From: Marsupella aquatica
Lineage: Eukaryota; Marchantiophyta
NCBI GenBank assembly: GCA_973895155.1
Contig: OZ316895.1
Coordinates: 16,616,001 to 16,680,000 of the forward strand
DNA: 64,000 bases
Reading direction: 5' to 3'
Shown: positions 47,110-58,930 of the stretch, one piece after another
Numbering within the stretch: the stretch's first letter is position 1
Layout: every line of letters starts with the position of its first letter
The notes under the pieces: generated by a model
The model's input: only the letters and a program-made list of their open reading frames with translations
The model's database searches: none
What the model was told of the DNA's origin: nothing
Made by a program: the position numbers and the translations under genes

Positions 47110-48897
47110 TCAATTTGCAGTATGCTGCTTGCACTTGTTCAGACCAAAATGCCCTTCACCCCTGCGCACCATTTTGTTGCAGACGCCACAGTAATGATTT
47201 TGACAAATCCAGCAAAAAATATGGTTGTTTCCTCCGTGCTTGTAGTTTACGTGCTTGCAATTCGGACAAGGCCGTGGTCCACCAACGTCCCACGCCCTGC
47301 GGGGGTTCTGGGGCACCAGCCGCTGCTCCTGCAACTCCCGAAGCTGTAAATTGAATTGGACCTCCCAACGATTGATTTCAATCTGGTCCAAGAGCACACA
47401 CGAAGCATTGTCCCGAAAATGGGAATAACTGGTAATGTTTTGCCCGCATTGGAAGCAGAAGTAACTCCCACAATTGATGCAGGTCATCTTGTTGCAACCC
47501 TCACTCTTCTGCACCGCCATTTTGCAAGTAGGGCATTGCTTAGCCTCTTTCTGGATGTAACTCATGTTCAAGCACTCGTTTATGAGCTCCCTCTCCTGCT
47601 TCTCCGTCTCCTCTCCCGTCGCCCTTCCCTGTCGCCGCGCCTGGAGAATCCGGAGCTTCGCTTCCGGAGTCATGCAGTTCTGCCCGGGATGCCAATTCGC
47701 CAGGCACAGGCTGCAAAAGCTGAACCGGCACTTGCTGCACTGTACGAGATGGTCAGGGTCTTCAATGGAAGGAGTTCTACATTTGGGGCAGTAAACTACA
47801 TCTGGCATTGAATCTAATGTTTTCTGTAACAAGAGCTCCTGCCATCTCTCCAATGCTTCCTTGTCGAGAAGCTCCTGAAGAATTGCTGGGGGCACGGACT
47901 CCTTGCACGAGCTATCCGGGCAAGTCAGGCTCATGACGGTGCCCTCCTTCACGTGAATGTTGCAATACTGCTGCATGCAGCCCTTGCAGAAATGGTGCTG
48001 ACATGGGAGTCTAGAGAAGCCAAAACCAGGGAATTCGGAGAAACAGATACAGCAAGATTGCACAGATTCCAAAAAATTCTTGTTCTTGACCTCCTCGTTG
48101 TACCGAAGCACGCGGAAGATATCCACATCGAATGACTCCGATCCTGAAACAGCACGCTTATCGAACCCTGACCCCTCTTCAGTGCTCCTCTCATCACTCC
48201 CCAACTGAAGCTTTTCAGATGCCCCCACATGGTGCAGCGTCTCTGATCGCAGCCATTCCGACCATGTGTAGACCACGACTTCTGGAGCTGTTTCGGCCCA
48301 GACGGTGTCGAGGGAAGTGCAGAGGGAAGACAGCCCCTTGGAGCTCAGCCACAAACACGTGAGTTCGAACAGAGGTGCCGAGTGCGATGGATATGTCGGA
48401 GGGAAGACACAGAGGAGAGAGATCGGAGGAAGGGCTTGGACAATAAATGAATTGTCCTCGTCGTCGTTGCGTGGGCTCCCCGAGGGACCATTGCATCCAA
48501 GTGATTGAGATGCCTCTGCCACAACTTTGATGCCGTCTGGGATCTCCAGGTGCACATTAATCATAAAAGCCGTAGGACAAGCACCGCCTTCGTCAATAGA
48601 CACATAATCAGTCCCGTAGATTGACTCCAAAACTAGTGCCTCGTCTTCCTGTTGCTGTCTGTTGCTTTCCAATTCCACTTGAGATAACAGAGAAGCGTCG
48701 ATAAGTGTTGCTTTCTTCTGGAGGTTCTTCACTCCTACCTCCTCCTCCTCCACCTCGTCGACCTCCTTCTCGCCAACCCTAAGCTTGAATCCATCCCCAG
48801 CGCCCGACTTTCCCATCACAATATGGGAAGGACTTATGGGAACTTCTTGAGGATCGTTCTTTAGAGTCCTCGCTAAAGATGTCGGATCTTCTCGCAT
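47110..48897 (-). CDS. RNF14: RNF14-type RBR E3 ubiquitin ligase (RWD-RING1-IBR-RING2)
   Basis: RING-between-RING ligase that passes ubiquitin through a catalytic cysteine thioester. 595 aa, single exon, ATG at 48897. An acidic N-terminal region (KEVDEVEEEEVG, about 44-55) precedes an RWD domain at about 80-215 (EDEALVLESIYG, VFPPTYPS). RING1 spans about 282-332 (CCICFSEFPG, PCQHHFCKGCM), IBR about 347-408 (YCPKCRTP, CSKCRFSFCSLC), and RING2 455-484 with the expected catalytic C468 in SEGCNKMTC. A C-terminal zinc-binding tail (RPCPNCKH, FCWICQNHYCGVCNK, KCKQHTAN) is typical of the RNF14/ARA54 branch and separates it from Ariadne and parkin types. The animal family acts on transcription co-regulation and on ribosomes stalled by cross-links; the plant role is not inferred. 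The absence of introns in a gene of this size is notable but could be ancestral or retroposed. No poly(A) remnant is seen. Confidence 0.93.
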   Translation of the reverse strand: MREDPTSLARTLKNDPQEVPISPSHIVMGKSGAGDGFKLRVGEKEVDEVEEEEVGVKNLQKKATLIDASLLSQVELESNRQQQEDEALVLESIYGTDYVSIDEGGACPTAFMINVHLEIPDGIKVVAEASQSLGCNGPSGSPRNDDEDNSFIVQALPPISLLCVFPPTYPSHSAPLFELTCLWLSSKGLSSLCTSLDTVWAETAPEVVVYTWSEWLRSETLHHVGASEKLQLGSDERSTEEGSGFDKRAVSGSESFDVDIFRVLRYNEEVKNKNFLESVQSCCICFSEFPGFGFSRLPCQHHFCKGCMQQYCNIHVKEGTVMSLTCPDSSCKESVPPAILQELLDKEALERWQELLLQKTLDSMPDVVYCPKCRTPSIEDPDHLVQCSKCRFSFCSLCLANWHPGQNCMTPEAKLRILQARRQGRATGEETEKQERELINECLNMSYIQKEAKQCPTCKMAVQKSEGCNKMTCINCGSYFCFQCGQNITSYSHFRDNASCVLLDQIEINRWEVQFNLQLRELQEQRLVPQNPRRAWDVGGPRPCPNCKHVNYKHGGNNHIFCWICQNHYCGVCNKMVRRGEGHFGLNKCKQHTAN

Positions 48898-51800
48898 CCC
48901 TTTGACTTAAACTACATGTAAAATTGCCACTGATCAAGGCGTCCTCTTCATTACAAAATTCCTCTTCCACAGACTTTTGGGAAGACTGGCCGAGTCTGTC
49001 ACGTCATGAACTGCTGATCACAGAGATTCAGGATATAAAACGTATCTCGTTAGAGCAGTTGGCGATCCATGCCGAGTATCTGCGTACGACGACTAAATGC
49101 TGGTAACAAGGCTCTCCGCAATCGACTAAGCTCTTAGCTCATATGAGTTTTACTAAAGCGTGACAGAACCACTTCGAGTTAAATGACAGCAACATCACAA
49201 CATTAAATTACGCTTCAATGAATAGAGATCGGCCTCAAATCGAATATTCACTGTGTGCAGATGATCCACGGTAAAACTGCTCACTTGAAACTCAGCGATT
49301 TACTCCGTCTGTTGGACAACTACTCACGCACCGGGCTAGCTCTTTCTCCGGTCCATTATCGCCGCATATCTTCTGGTCGACAGCTATCCTACCGAATTGC
49401 CATCCACCTGGAATTCAAGACAAGCCCAAAAACGATTTCCAGTTTAAATAAATCGATTCCGATTGTCAGTTCAGAAATCACACCCACCCAGAATTCATAA
49501 GGTCGCCCAATCTTAGGCCAACAACCCCACCAATTCACCGCAAGGTGAGCATCGTTTGACTTAAAAGTCACCGAACTCGATAGATCATAAATCCTAAACC
49601 CTCAGAAAAGGGCAGCATCGCTCAACAGCCGGTACAGTAGACTGGAGTGGCTGACTGTGTGACGAAATATGTTGCGCCAGCTTAAATCACATGGAAGAAT
49701 TTATCAACGACAATGACTGACTGATCATCGCTCGGAAAAAAAGAGTCTCGACATAGCTTCTGCAAGTGACATTTTGGGAACAGTCCGTGGATATCTGTCA
49801 CTACGCCACTGTGACGACATATCTGATCAACTGTGCAACTTTCTCCAGCTGAACTTGGTTCTGAGCTCATCCAAACATCCGCTTTGGAAACAGGCTCCAA
49901 ATCAATTCCGAAATCAGCTCCAGAAGAAATGTTTCATAACTACCTCCTGCCTGTCACCGATTTCGTCTTCTACCCTGGAGGCCGAAAACCCACACTGTAC
50001 GCATACCATCTAACTCGATCAGTGTTTTACCGATTGAACAGATCCCAATCATCGGATAGTGTCAGATGTCTAATTGGACACAAGTGCGAGTCTGTGATGC
50101 TCCAACCTTCAATCCTGTCCACGCTCATCGAGAAGAGGAAAGCGGCAACGCCTCGAAAGGGAATTATCATGCTAACGAACATTACAAGGTCTCTAGTTGG
50201 CAGGCAACCTGCTTCCATGTTGCAACAATTCAATTTCTAGGTTCTTCGGAGTGAGAGACTCAGGTTCGACATCTAAGTCGGCATTTAGGTCAACGAAATA
50301 AAAAAAGTGCTTTGTTCGAAATCTCACAAATCACAGGAACTCGTGAAGAACTGAAAAACTGAACGAAGTTTTCAACGGCGACCCAATTGAAGGAACTCGT
50401 GAATGAAACAAATTCATAACGACCACAATCTACTCTTCGATCGGACGATTCTCACAGGTTTGCGTTTACCTTCAGCAGCTGGAGATGGCCGTGCAGCTCT
50501 TTCATGTCAAAGCCGAACACATGGATTGCTAAAAATCCCCGAACAGTACAGCAGGATTCGAGCGCTTCAGCTTCAGCACCGATACGAGGTAGTAAATTAG
50601 AAATTGATCAGCTCATCAACAGCCTTGAAGCACAACTCGCTGCTCTTCCCCAGTGTCCAATTTGTCTTTGGGCTGAAGGAATCCGAAAGAAGGAATCATA
50701 CGGAAGTGAATCATACGGAAAGAATCTAGGCCAAGCGATCAAGACAGTCAAAATTAAAGCCCCGATGGACCTCTAGGTTTGCCACAATTCTTGGATATAC
50801 CTTTCTAACCCAGATAGATCACAGAAAAAACCTTTTGTTTGCTCATATAGTATAGATTAGAGACCCAATCAAGGGGAGCCACGGAGCCCTAAGGAACTCA
50901 GCCCAGCAAAAGCCAGAAAATTGGTAGGTGTCTCACTTGTCAACGTAGGTATGATTAGCTACTGTAGTTGGAATGTTTCTCAAATCCTAACTAACCCCCA
51001 AAATGGTATTCAATTGGATATTGAGGGAGACAGTGAATGTCAAAGTTAGCTTTAGGTGCTCAAAAACTTTTTGCAAGGGTAAAATGTGGGCAGCTGGAAT
51101 CACCTTTAGAAATTCATTTCTGTCAAGTTTTCATCAAAATCTGAAAAAAAATTCAATGGGGCTTCTAACTAGCCCAAGATGAACCGTCAACAGAGATATT
51201 GAAATTTTGTTCTTTGAAATGTTTTTGGAAACAAAAGGCAAGTCAAAAAGTATAAATTGAAAGTGTCAATCTCCATGGGAGTTGCATGGTTCACGAGCTC
51301 AGTCTACGGGAGCATCATTCCATGCCAGTGAGTTTTGATAAGCTGTTAGGGGTTTATTTATTTATTTATGTTTCTTTTAACAGCATACTTTGTGGAAGTT
51401 GAAGCTCAGATGGACACAACCGGCTGTAGGGCTCTTTGATGTCAAAGACTGTCACATTGGTTTGACACACTCAAAACTGTGATGGACTCGAGGAAACATC
51501 AAAATTACTTGTATAGCATGTTTGTCATTATGTATGCACTGATAAGTGTTTACATCAATATACTTAGAAAATTCCTAAAATTTTACATCACAATATCCTT
51601 TGGAGGTTATATTTTGACCTACGTTTCTGTCATCCCATGTGAGCTTGTAGAGGCCCTTTGTCATCACCAGAAGAGCGTTGTTTGCCATCTGAGTTTCCCA
51701 AAGAAGACCTTAGCTTCGTGCTGGCCCCCAAAATGTGCCATTTTACTGAAACTTGCCCCCCACATTAGTATTCCACAAAATTCAGCCTTATTTTGCATTC

Positions 51801-52774
51801 CAAATTTTATATTTTCATCCAAAATTTAGATAGGATCTTGGAAATGTATGGCCTATAGAGCTACGGAGCCAGTCCTACATTGAGCATTTCATGGTCACAT
51901 ACCAAACATCAAATTGTCAAAACAAATATACCAGACTGCCAAAGAACAAAAAATGCAAAACCCAACAGGATCCCAATGGCAAGAGACCCAAGTCGAAAAA
52001 TACAAGAAAAACCACAAAATGTCAAAATGGTGGTTCATCAATGGCAAGAGACTCACGAGAGTGGAGGAGCTATTATTATTATTCTAACCGGCACCACCGT
52101 CGCGAAATGCCCGTCTGTAGCACAGTTCCCGGTCACCATTCAGATGTAACGTCGATCTCGTCGAGATCCAGGGCTCAGATCAGATTGATCTTTGAGGAAC
52201 TGCCGATTGCCGGTAACGAACGGGCCCCTGGTGACCGGGAACAGAGCGCGAGGAACATTCATTTGAGGAGAGAGAAGAAAGAGAGCGAAAAAGAAGAAGA
52301 CTGAAATGGAGCGAGGGAGCGAGGAGCGAGGTCGATCGACGATATGGACTCGACCGAACGAAGAAAAAATCACAAGCTCTAATTTCAATTTCAATTTCAA
52401 TTTCCGAGCGGAAGAAGAAGAACAGCCAGAGAAAGTAAATTGAAGAAAGACTGAATCGGAGAGTGTGAAATCGAACAGAACAACAACGAGAAATGAGAAA
52501 GAAATGGGGAATGAGAATGAAGGCAGAGTAATCTAAACTCTTGAGGAATTGCTGTGCTGTGAGTTGTGAGGAGGAGGAGGGGGGGGGGGTGAGGAGATTG
52601 CAACCTGGAGGTGATGGAGTCGATGGAGGACGAGGATGAGGTGAGGTTGTTTGTGTGGAGGATGTAGGAGTGTTGAATGAAAGAGAAGGTGGGAATTGTT
52701 CTCGGCTTGGCTTCGTTTGCTAACCGCTTTTGAGAGGAGACAGGATTACGGTTGGAGGATCTTGGCGAGGGGGA
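48898..52774. other. Intergenic DNA between the RBR ligase and the GT-3-like gene
   Basis: No gene supported. Open frames at 49833-50240 and 50403-50776 have no recognisable domain; the only cysteine motif is a lone CPIC at about 50665. Text near 51890-52080 resembles repeats at 12400-12620 and 36780-36910. An 'aatttc' microsatellite lies at 52381-52403. From about 52080 GC rises and purine-rich sequence suggests the promoter and leader of the trihelix gene. Confidence 0.4.
52381..52403. repeat. (AATTTC)n microsatellite
   Basis: About four hexamer units in the presumed 5' leader or promoter of the GT-3-like gene. Confidence 0.85.
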
Positions 52775-55657
52775 ATGATGCTGCTGCAAAACGAGAGGGA
52801 AGCAGGTAGGCGGAGGGGCGGAGCGGACAGACAGGCAAGCGAGGTAGGTCTTGATGTCATTCCTGCAGGAGAGAGAGGAAAAGTTTATGATGAGGGAGTC
52901 GAGGGGAGGAGCAGCAAGAGGAGGAGTTGGAGAAGCAGGAGGTAGGGTTTGCTCTTGACTTCACGGAAGACTGTAATTAATCGGAGGCGTTGTGCTGCAA
53001 TGACTGGCGTTTGTTTGAGAGAGGCAGACACGATGATAGGCGAGGGTCTGGCGGTGATGGCCCCGCTGCCGCTGCAGAGTTCTCCCTCTGTAGTAGGTCA
53101 TCCACTTCTGGTAATTTTTTTATTCTCGACGCCGTTGGTCTGGTCTAGTTTGCTTTCTTGGAAGGAGGGAGAAGGAAATCGAGTTGGCGAGATGTTTCCG
53201 GGTCGCGTACTCTGCGTTTGTTGATCTTTCTAGGCGATTAATAATATCAAGACAGATTGATTGATCTAGATGATTGATGCTCGTAAAAGGAGACGAAGGA
53301 ACGAGTGAAATGTAAATTGCTGCTTGGGAGTTGTGTTGAATGGATCAAGCAGAGAAAAAGCTCCGAGCCAATTAGTCAACTTTGAGGCTCGTGTGCTTCT
53401 TATGATCCTGTTCATTCGAGTGACGAAGGGAGATATTGCAAGGGGAGAATCTATCTTGCCAATTCTGCACACTTTTAGTGTGAACGAGGCGCCCGCCTCA
53501 TTTCGAGACCAGTCCCTCCTGATAACGGTCGAGCGGAAAGGAAGAAAGTGTGAACTCTCTCCTCCTCGAGCTCCTCACTGGCACAAATTGATCCAAGTTG
53601 GGGACACTCCCTCCCCTCTCTCCCTCCCCTCTCTCCCTCCCCTGTCGTACAAGAAGGTTCATCTAGTCTGTTCACAGAGAATTCGATCGGCTTTCCTTCC
53701 ATCCGTGTGTTGCAAACATTCTTTCTCAGGGTGCTCCCGTTACTGTAATTACCACACGGCTTCCCGCATTTCTCATGTCCTCGAATTAAGCGGTCTGGTT
53801 GCCCTCCCGTAGATCCTTTCACCCTGCGAGTTTTTGTTTCCCGACTAGTTTTGAAAATCTGATTAAGTATCGGCTCCCCTGTGTCATTCCATCTGTCTCG
53901 CGTTGCCTCAGCAGGTGACTACTGGTGAGATTGCGGCAGTTACCCCAGGGCGTGGGCGTAGGAAGGAGGACCGGATTCCGCAGTGGGGCTACCACGAGAC
54001 CAAGGAATTCATAGCCATTCGGGCGGAGCTCGAGAAAGATTTCACCCAGACCAAGCGGAATAAGACACTATGGGAATTGATCGCTGGCAAGATGAAGGAG
54101 AAAGGGTTCCGGCGGAGTGCAGACCAGTGCAAATGCAAGTGGAAGAATTTGGTGAATCGCTATAAGGTCTGAACCATGTCTCTATTTATTTCTCCTTGCC
54201 ATTATTTTTAATGCACCCTCTTTTTACTTCTGTTAAACAACGATTCTTGGGACACTAATTTGATGAAGTCTCCAGGGCAAGGCATAAGCATTACTTTCCG
54301 GTACTACAGTTCTTTCAAAGACCCTCAATTCATCACACTTTCACAGGACTACATTCCTAACAAGGTGGGCGGCAAACGTTTGGGAGAGCCTTTCTGCAGC
54401 TGCGATTTATTGCCTTACTGCAACTACAGTTTATTGCCTTCAGATTGACTAACCGAAGCCAAGATCAATTCACAATCGGCACTGTGGACAGTCCACCTCC
54501 TTAAAGACACATAGCTGAACAGTTTAGTTGAGTATTATAGTTGTGCCCGGCAGATTTCGCCAATCGGTGGCAAAAAAATCCGGATGATATCGCAGCCAAG
54601 GCAGTTGAATTTCGGAGCGCAGCTGCATTTTAGAAGTGAATAGATTGGTAGGTGTCTCGATATGAATGAATGTTGAGTTAGAATGAATGGATGGAGTCAG
54701 ATTGTAGCGTCATTTGATTGTTCTCTCTCCTTGCGTTATTTTCTAGGGTTTTGATGAGGCGTCCGACTTCTCTCCAGTCTCCCAGTTGTCAGCACGCGTT
54801 GATGATGAACTGGCGAGTGGACCTTGTGTCATCGTGAGTATTTTCAAAGGCGATGACCACGACACATAATTGACGTCCTTGACTGACATTAGTTGTCTCT
54901 ATATGACACGAAATCAATGAATTGATAACTCATGTCTTCTGTTGTTGCGTCTCTTCCGTCCTTGGATGGCCAGGTTTCGCTCCTTCCTGCCTGCCTCTCT
55001 TGCGCTGAAGAATCTAGAACATCGTCGTCAATCTATCACAATGATTCTCATGGGTCGTCTCTTTTTCTACGGCAGGGCAAGGAGACCTCTGAAGTGGACA
55101 ACGGGCGGCAGTGCGCATTCTTTGAAGAGCTAGACGCCATTTTCAAAGAACGGGCCAAGAACATGGATAGGCTCCTGCTGGAGTCTGAGTCCGGGTCCAG
55201 GCCCAACAAGAAGAAGGCCAAGCGGGTCAAGCGAGTCCTGGGCGGGGTGAAATCCTCGGAGGATGACACCGAGGACGACGAGGATGAGGAGGCGGAGAGC
55301 GAAGACGAGCGTATGGTAAGAAGGAAGAAGAGGAAGGCGGACAAGGAGAGGCAGCGGGTCACAGCCGAGAAGTATCGCGCCAACAGCATGCAAGAAGTGT
55401 TGGAGGATTTCTTCCAGCAACAGCAGCGGCTCGAAGAGCAGTGGCGAGATGCTATGAACAGACGCGAGCAGGAAAGACGACTGAGGGAGCAGGAGTGGCG
55501 AGACGCCATGGAGAAGCTCGAGCAGGAGCGGATCACGAGAGAGCAGGCCTGGCGGGAACGGGAGGAGCAGAGGCGGGCGAGAGAGGAAGCTCGCGCCGAG
55601 AAACGCGACAACCTTTTCGCTGCTCTCATCAACAAACTGGCTCAAGAAGATGCTTAA
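52775..55657 (+). CDS. GT-3-like trihelix transcription factor
   Basis: Nuclear DNA-binding factor of the trihelix family, closest by memory to the GT-3 (GT-3a/GT-3b) branch, which binds GT elements in promoters. Core exons: 52775-52843 (donor GAG|gtaggt), 53915-54166 (acceptor CAGCAG, donor AAG|gtctga) and 55076-55657 (acceptor ctacggcag), all phase 0, total 300 aa. The trihelix (about 45-107) has the three spaced tryptophans in PQWGYHETKEFIAIR, LWELIAGKMKEKGF and CKCKWKNLVNRYK. After the junction GKETSEV comes the conserved central helix (FFEELDAIFKERA), an acidic/basic nuclear-type region (EDDTEDDEDEEAESEDE, RRKKRK) and a long C-terminal coiled coil (about 195-300) ending AEKRDNLFAALINKL, as in GT-3 factors. 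The acceptor at exon 2 is a tandem NAGNAG that would add one Gln. Exon 1 is the weakest part of the model. Confidence 0.83.
53607..53645. repeat. Pyrimidine-rich tandem repeat in GT-3-like intron 1
   Basis: 'ctccctcccctct' is repeated about 2.5-3 times. Located in the first intron, about 270 bp before the exon 2 acceptor. Confidence 0.85.
54747..54833 (+). other. Candidate 87-nt cassette exon in GT-3-like intron 2
   Basis: It is bounded by an acceptor 'ttattttctag' and a strong donor ATC|gtgagt, has no stop in phase 0 and encodes 29 residues starting GFDEASDFSPVSQLSARVDD. Its length is a multiple of three, so inclusion would keep the frame between the trihelix and the central helix. Direct joining of the flanking exons gives the better match to GT-3 factors, so this would be an optional exon. 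Confidence 0.4.
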
Positions 55658-57541
55658 CACACAAGATTTCCACCAAATGGATCTAGTACTCGCTCCGAAA
55701 GTCTTCGAAATGAAAGACTGGAAACACTCGCATCCGCATCTCATCACGTCAATTTTGCGGAAATCCATTCAATCCGAGGAGGAAAGCCGAACGCCTGTGC
55801 ATGAAATGATCACAATTGCTTTCATTTGTGTCAAAATCCAACCAAAGCACGTACTGTACATGAATGGATTCCGTTTCAATCAGTCAATAGCCAGCCCAGA
55901 CCCACTAAGTCCTTACTAGTTTAATTAGACCGGAGACTATTCCATCTCTTTGACTGCATTTTGTACAGCAATTGGGATGGACTTGGCTTGGCCTAACCTG
56001 GATGCAGAGTCACCCACCAGAATAATGTTCCAAAGAGATAGCTCCCTTTCATTTTCTTGGCACGGGGTAATAGAGCAGCTGCAGGAGGTAGGCAGGTAGG
56101 AAGATGCAAACTCACGGGATAGTCTTGAGGGAAGGAGGTTCCTTCCCAACCAAGCGCATGTTCATCCCAATGTATTCCTGCAACGTGAATCTATTGATTC
56201 GGATTTGTATGTGTTCCCTACCGCAGCCAGAGCTTCATACATGACTAAGTTTGTCAAGTTTTTCAGATCGGAGTTACGCTGCATTAGTCACTACACGAGA
56301 TAGTGAAGTTCGGAGCTTAGAAAGATAGTCACCATATGGGAATTTGTCACCTATGGTAGCCCGAGTTTCGTACATGATTAAATCTGTCATGCTTTTCAGA
56401 TCTAGCTTCCATTGAATTAGTCACTACGTGCCATGTGTATCCTGAAGAGCAGTCAAACAAGAGGACTGCACTCTCGACTGTGTCATTACATCTGGTCCTC
56501 ATAGAACTATGCAGTTGTCACCATAAGCTTTCGGATTTTTCTCTTCTTGTTTCTTGCTTGCCAGAAGACTGTCCTTAGGTTCGGGATAGCAAATGAGACG
56601 ACGACTACAAAATTGTCGCAGATCTCACATCTATGTATGGTCGCTGTATTTTCTTTTGCCTTTCTTTTTGCCTTTCTTTTGCCTTGAGGATCCATTCACA
56701 AAGACATAATACAACTGGTGACCCAAATGGCAACAGGGGGGGTGGGGTGGTAAAAGTGCCTAAGAGGGCCTGCACTAGGATAGATGTCAAGCTTTCCGAA
56801 AGAAAAACAGCCAAACAAGTTATTTAACTACTGCAGCACGAGAAGCACAATCCATCAGACTGGCCAGGGGCACAGGAACCTGTTGGGTCCATCCAATGGG
56901 TTCTAAGCAGCGGATGTCCTATGAAAGAAGGAAGAGGTGAGATGCAACAGCAGTGGGGATGTTACTACCATGCAAACAAATTGTTTTGCTGTTCCCAGGA
57001 GAACTTTTCCTCTCAGTACCCTACTTTTAACTCGTATCATGAAAAAAACCCTGAATATGTAGCAAACTGAGGGCTCAATTAAACTCATGGCATCATATTA
57101 TAAATTGAGGGTTTTCATGCCTGAATCCCCTCCTTAGGCAGACCTGATGGCAGTTAAAGTTGAGATCCAAGGGCCCTTGAGGTTTGGATGTGTGAAACTT
57201 TGGTTCGGAGTTGTGAAATCTGAAGAAAACAAACTGACTTCATGGCACTAAAGCCTGCCCCCATGACAGGTAGCAGTAGCGTTTAGGGAGAAGTGAGGGT
57301 GGCGAAAGAAAGGGCCGTCTATATGCAAGGCAGCCCTTAGTCCATGGCTAGCCAAAACTTGGTTTCAGTTAACATCTTAAATTTTGTGTCATTTTCTCAT
57401 AAAACCCAATTTGGGGGACTCCTCTTATGGCTACCATAGCTGATCCACTGGCCATATGGAGTCCTAGAAATACAAAATTCAGCCAAAATCAAAACTCATT
57501 AAAAATCACAATGGTGACTTGCTAGCTAGCAAAGATGCCAG

Positions 57542-57681
57542 TTGCTCACATCCTAGAAACCCTCCACCAGTGCAGAGCCAATTTTTTAAGGCTAGTTTTG
57601 GGTCAATAGATATACTTGCCTTCTTGTTTGCTCACATCTTAAAAACCCTCCACCAGTGGAGAGCCAATTTTGTAAGTCTAC
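57542..57681. repeat. Duplication, 86 bp apart
   Basis: 'ttgctcacatc.ta.aaaccctccaccagtg.agagccaatttt' occurs at 57542 and 57628 with few differences. Confidence 0.88.
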
Positions 57682-58549
57682 TTTTGGTACTTAAGGTTTC
57701 TTTAAATGGCGGGCTGACAACGCCATTTTCTCAATGAACCTCCCTACTTCGTGGAGGGTGGGAATGCTCTAAGAGAAACCCCTTCGGAGGCCAGCATAGT
57801 CTACTATATTTGAAGATTACAGCCCCCCCAAAATGCACAATGTATAGTAGGCACAATCTTGTTTTCCATTGGTGCTGAAAGCAAAAGCTAAGAGTTGCAA
57901 ATGTTCTCACTTTGAATAAAAATATTGACATGGATGACAAGTGAGGCATGACATTGATCTGTTAAAATTATTTTAAATTAGTGGGACCCCCTCCTCCCGT
58001 CTCCCTTTAGCATTTATTAAATTCAATAAAAGAGGCAGGTCCCTGGAAATATCTCAAGCTGTATTCTCGGTTGTATTCAAGTTGTGTCCCCTGTTGCATG
58101 AGTCTTGCATGACCACCTATGATCATGTGAAGAGAGCATGCGAGATCATGGAACAACCTGGACGATGAAGCCCATTTGGATGAGCTCACTGAACAACCTC
58201 AAAGATGAAGCCATTTGGATCTCAATACTAGCTAGTGCTCAACATGCTTCTCCCTAATTCTCAATTACTTCCACTTTCATTATCATTGAAGCTAATTGCT
58301 TGGATCAACTTCAATCTTGGATTTTCCATATTGAGATCTCAAGCTCGTCTCCAAATGACAGTCTAACTATGAAGTCAGCTCAAGCATTCCACTATGGTGT
58401 CATTGCTAGTTTCTTTGTCTTTATTCCTTTCAACATTTTATAGTACTTTACTCAGAAGTCAAAGTCTAGATGGCCCTAAACCCATTTCCAACTCCTCCCT
58501 TGTCTATGGATGAATTATTGGGTGTGCTTAGAATCCTTAGAAACATTTT

Positions 58550-58930
58550 GGAAAGAGCTTACCAATGAGCCCAACATTGTCAAATATCATGAGGTATCAA
58601 AGAAAAGACAAATTTGAGAATTTAGGTGCACTTCCTTGACAGTCTAGCTATGGCACTAACAAAAAATAATATCAAATTGGGAACCTTGCAATGAAAGATT
58701 TTGCGCTTAGAATTATTAGAATTGTTTTGAAAACATATTTCCAATGAGCCTAACATTGTCAGATTTTGTCAAGTATTGAAGAGCTTACAAATTGCTGAAT
58801 TGTTTTAAACTTTCTTAAATATCTAGCTATGTCATTAGCAAAAAATGATTTCCAATTTCTAGCTCCCTCATCTCTTGACAAAACCTTTCATGCTTTTTGA
58901 AAGAGCTTTACAATGAGTCTAACATTGACA
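58550..58930. repeat. ~175-bp repeat units with 'ccaatgagcctaacattgtc' core
   Basis: The core 'aatgag.c.aacattg.ca', preceded by 'gaaaga/aca..tt.cc', occurs at about 58565, 58742 and 58912, roughly 175 bp apart. Between cores the phrases 'tctagctatg.cacta.caaaaaat' also recur. The family also appears at 31930-32400. Confidence 0.65.

Noticed and set aside
47356-47811. 151-codon ORF on + inside the RBR gene
   Set aside because: Antisense shadow of the zinc-finger coding sequence on the minus strand.
49833-50240. 135-codon ORF downstream of the RBR start
   Set aside because: Does not start with a clear ATG context, no recognisable motif, composition like the surrounding DNA.
50504-50776. 90-codon ORF with a CPIC motif
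   Set aside because: A single CxxC without further zinc ligands is not evidence for a RING or zinc finger.
53324-53812. 162-codon ORF in GT-3-like intron 1
   Set aside because: No domain, includes the pyrimidine repeat, and joins neither flanking exon in a useful frame.
55048-55768. Long minus-strand ORFs (195 and 212 codons) across the GT-3-like exon 3
   Set aside because: Antisense shadows of the charged coiled-coil region; serine/leucine-rich low-complexity translations are typical of this.
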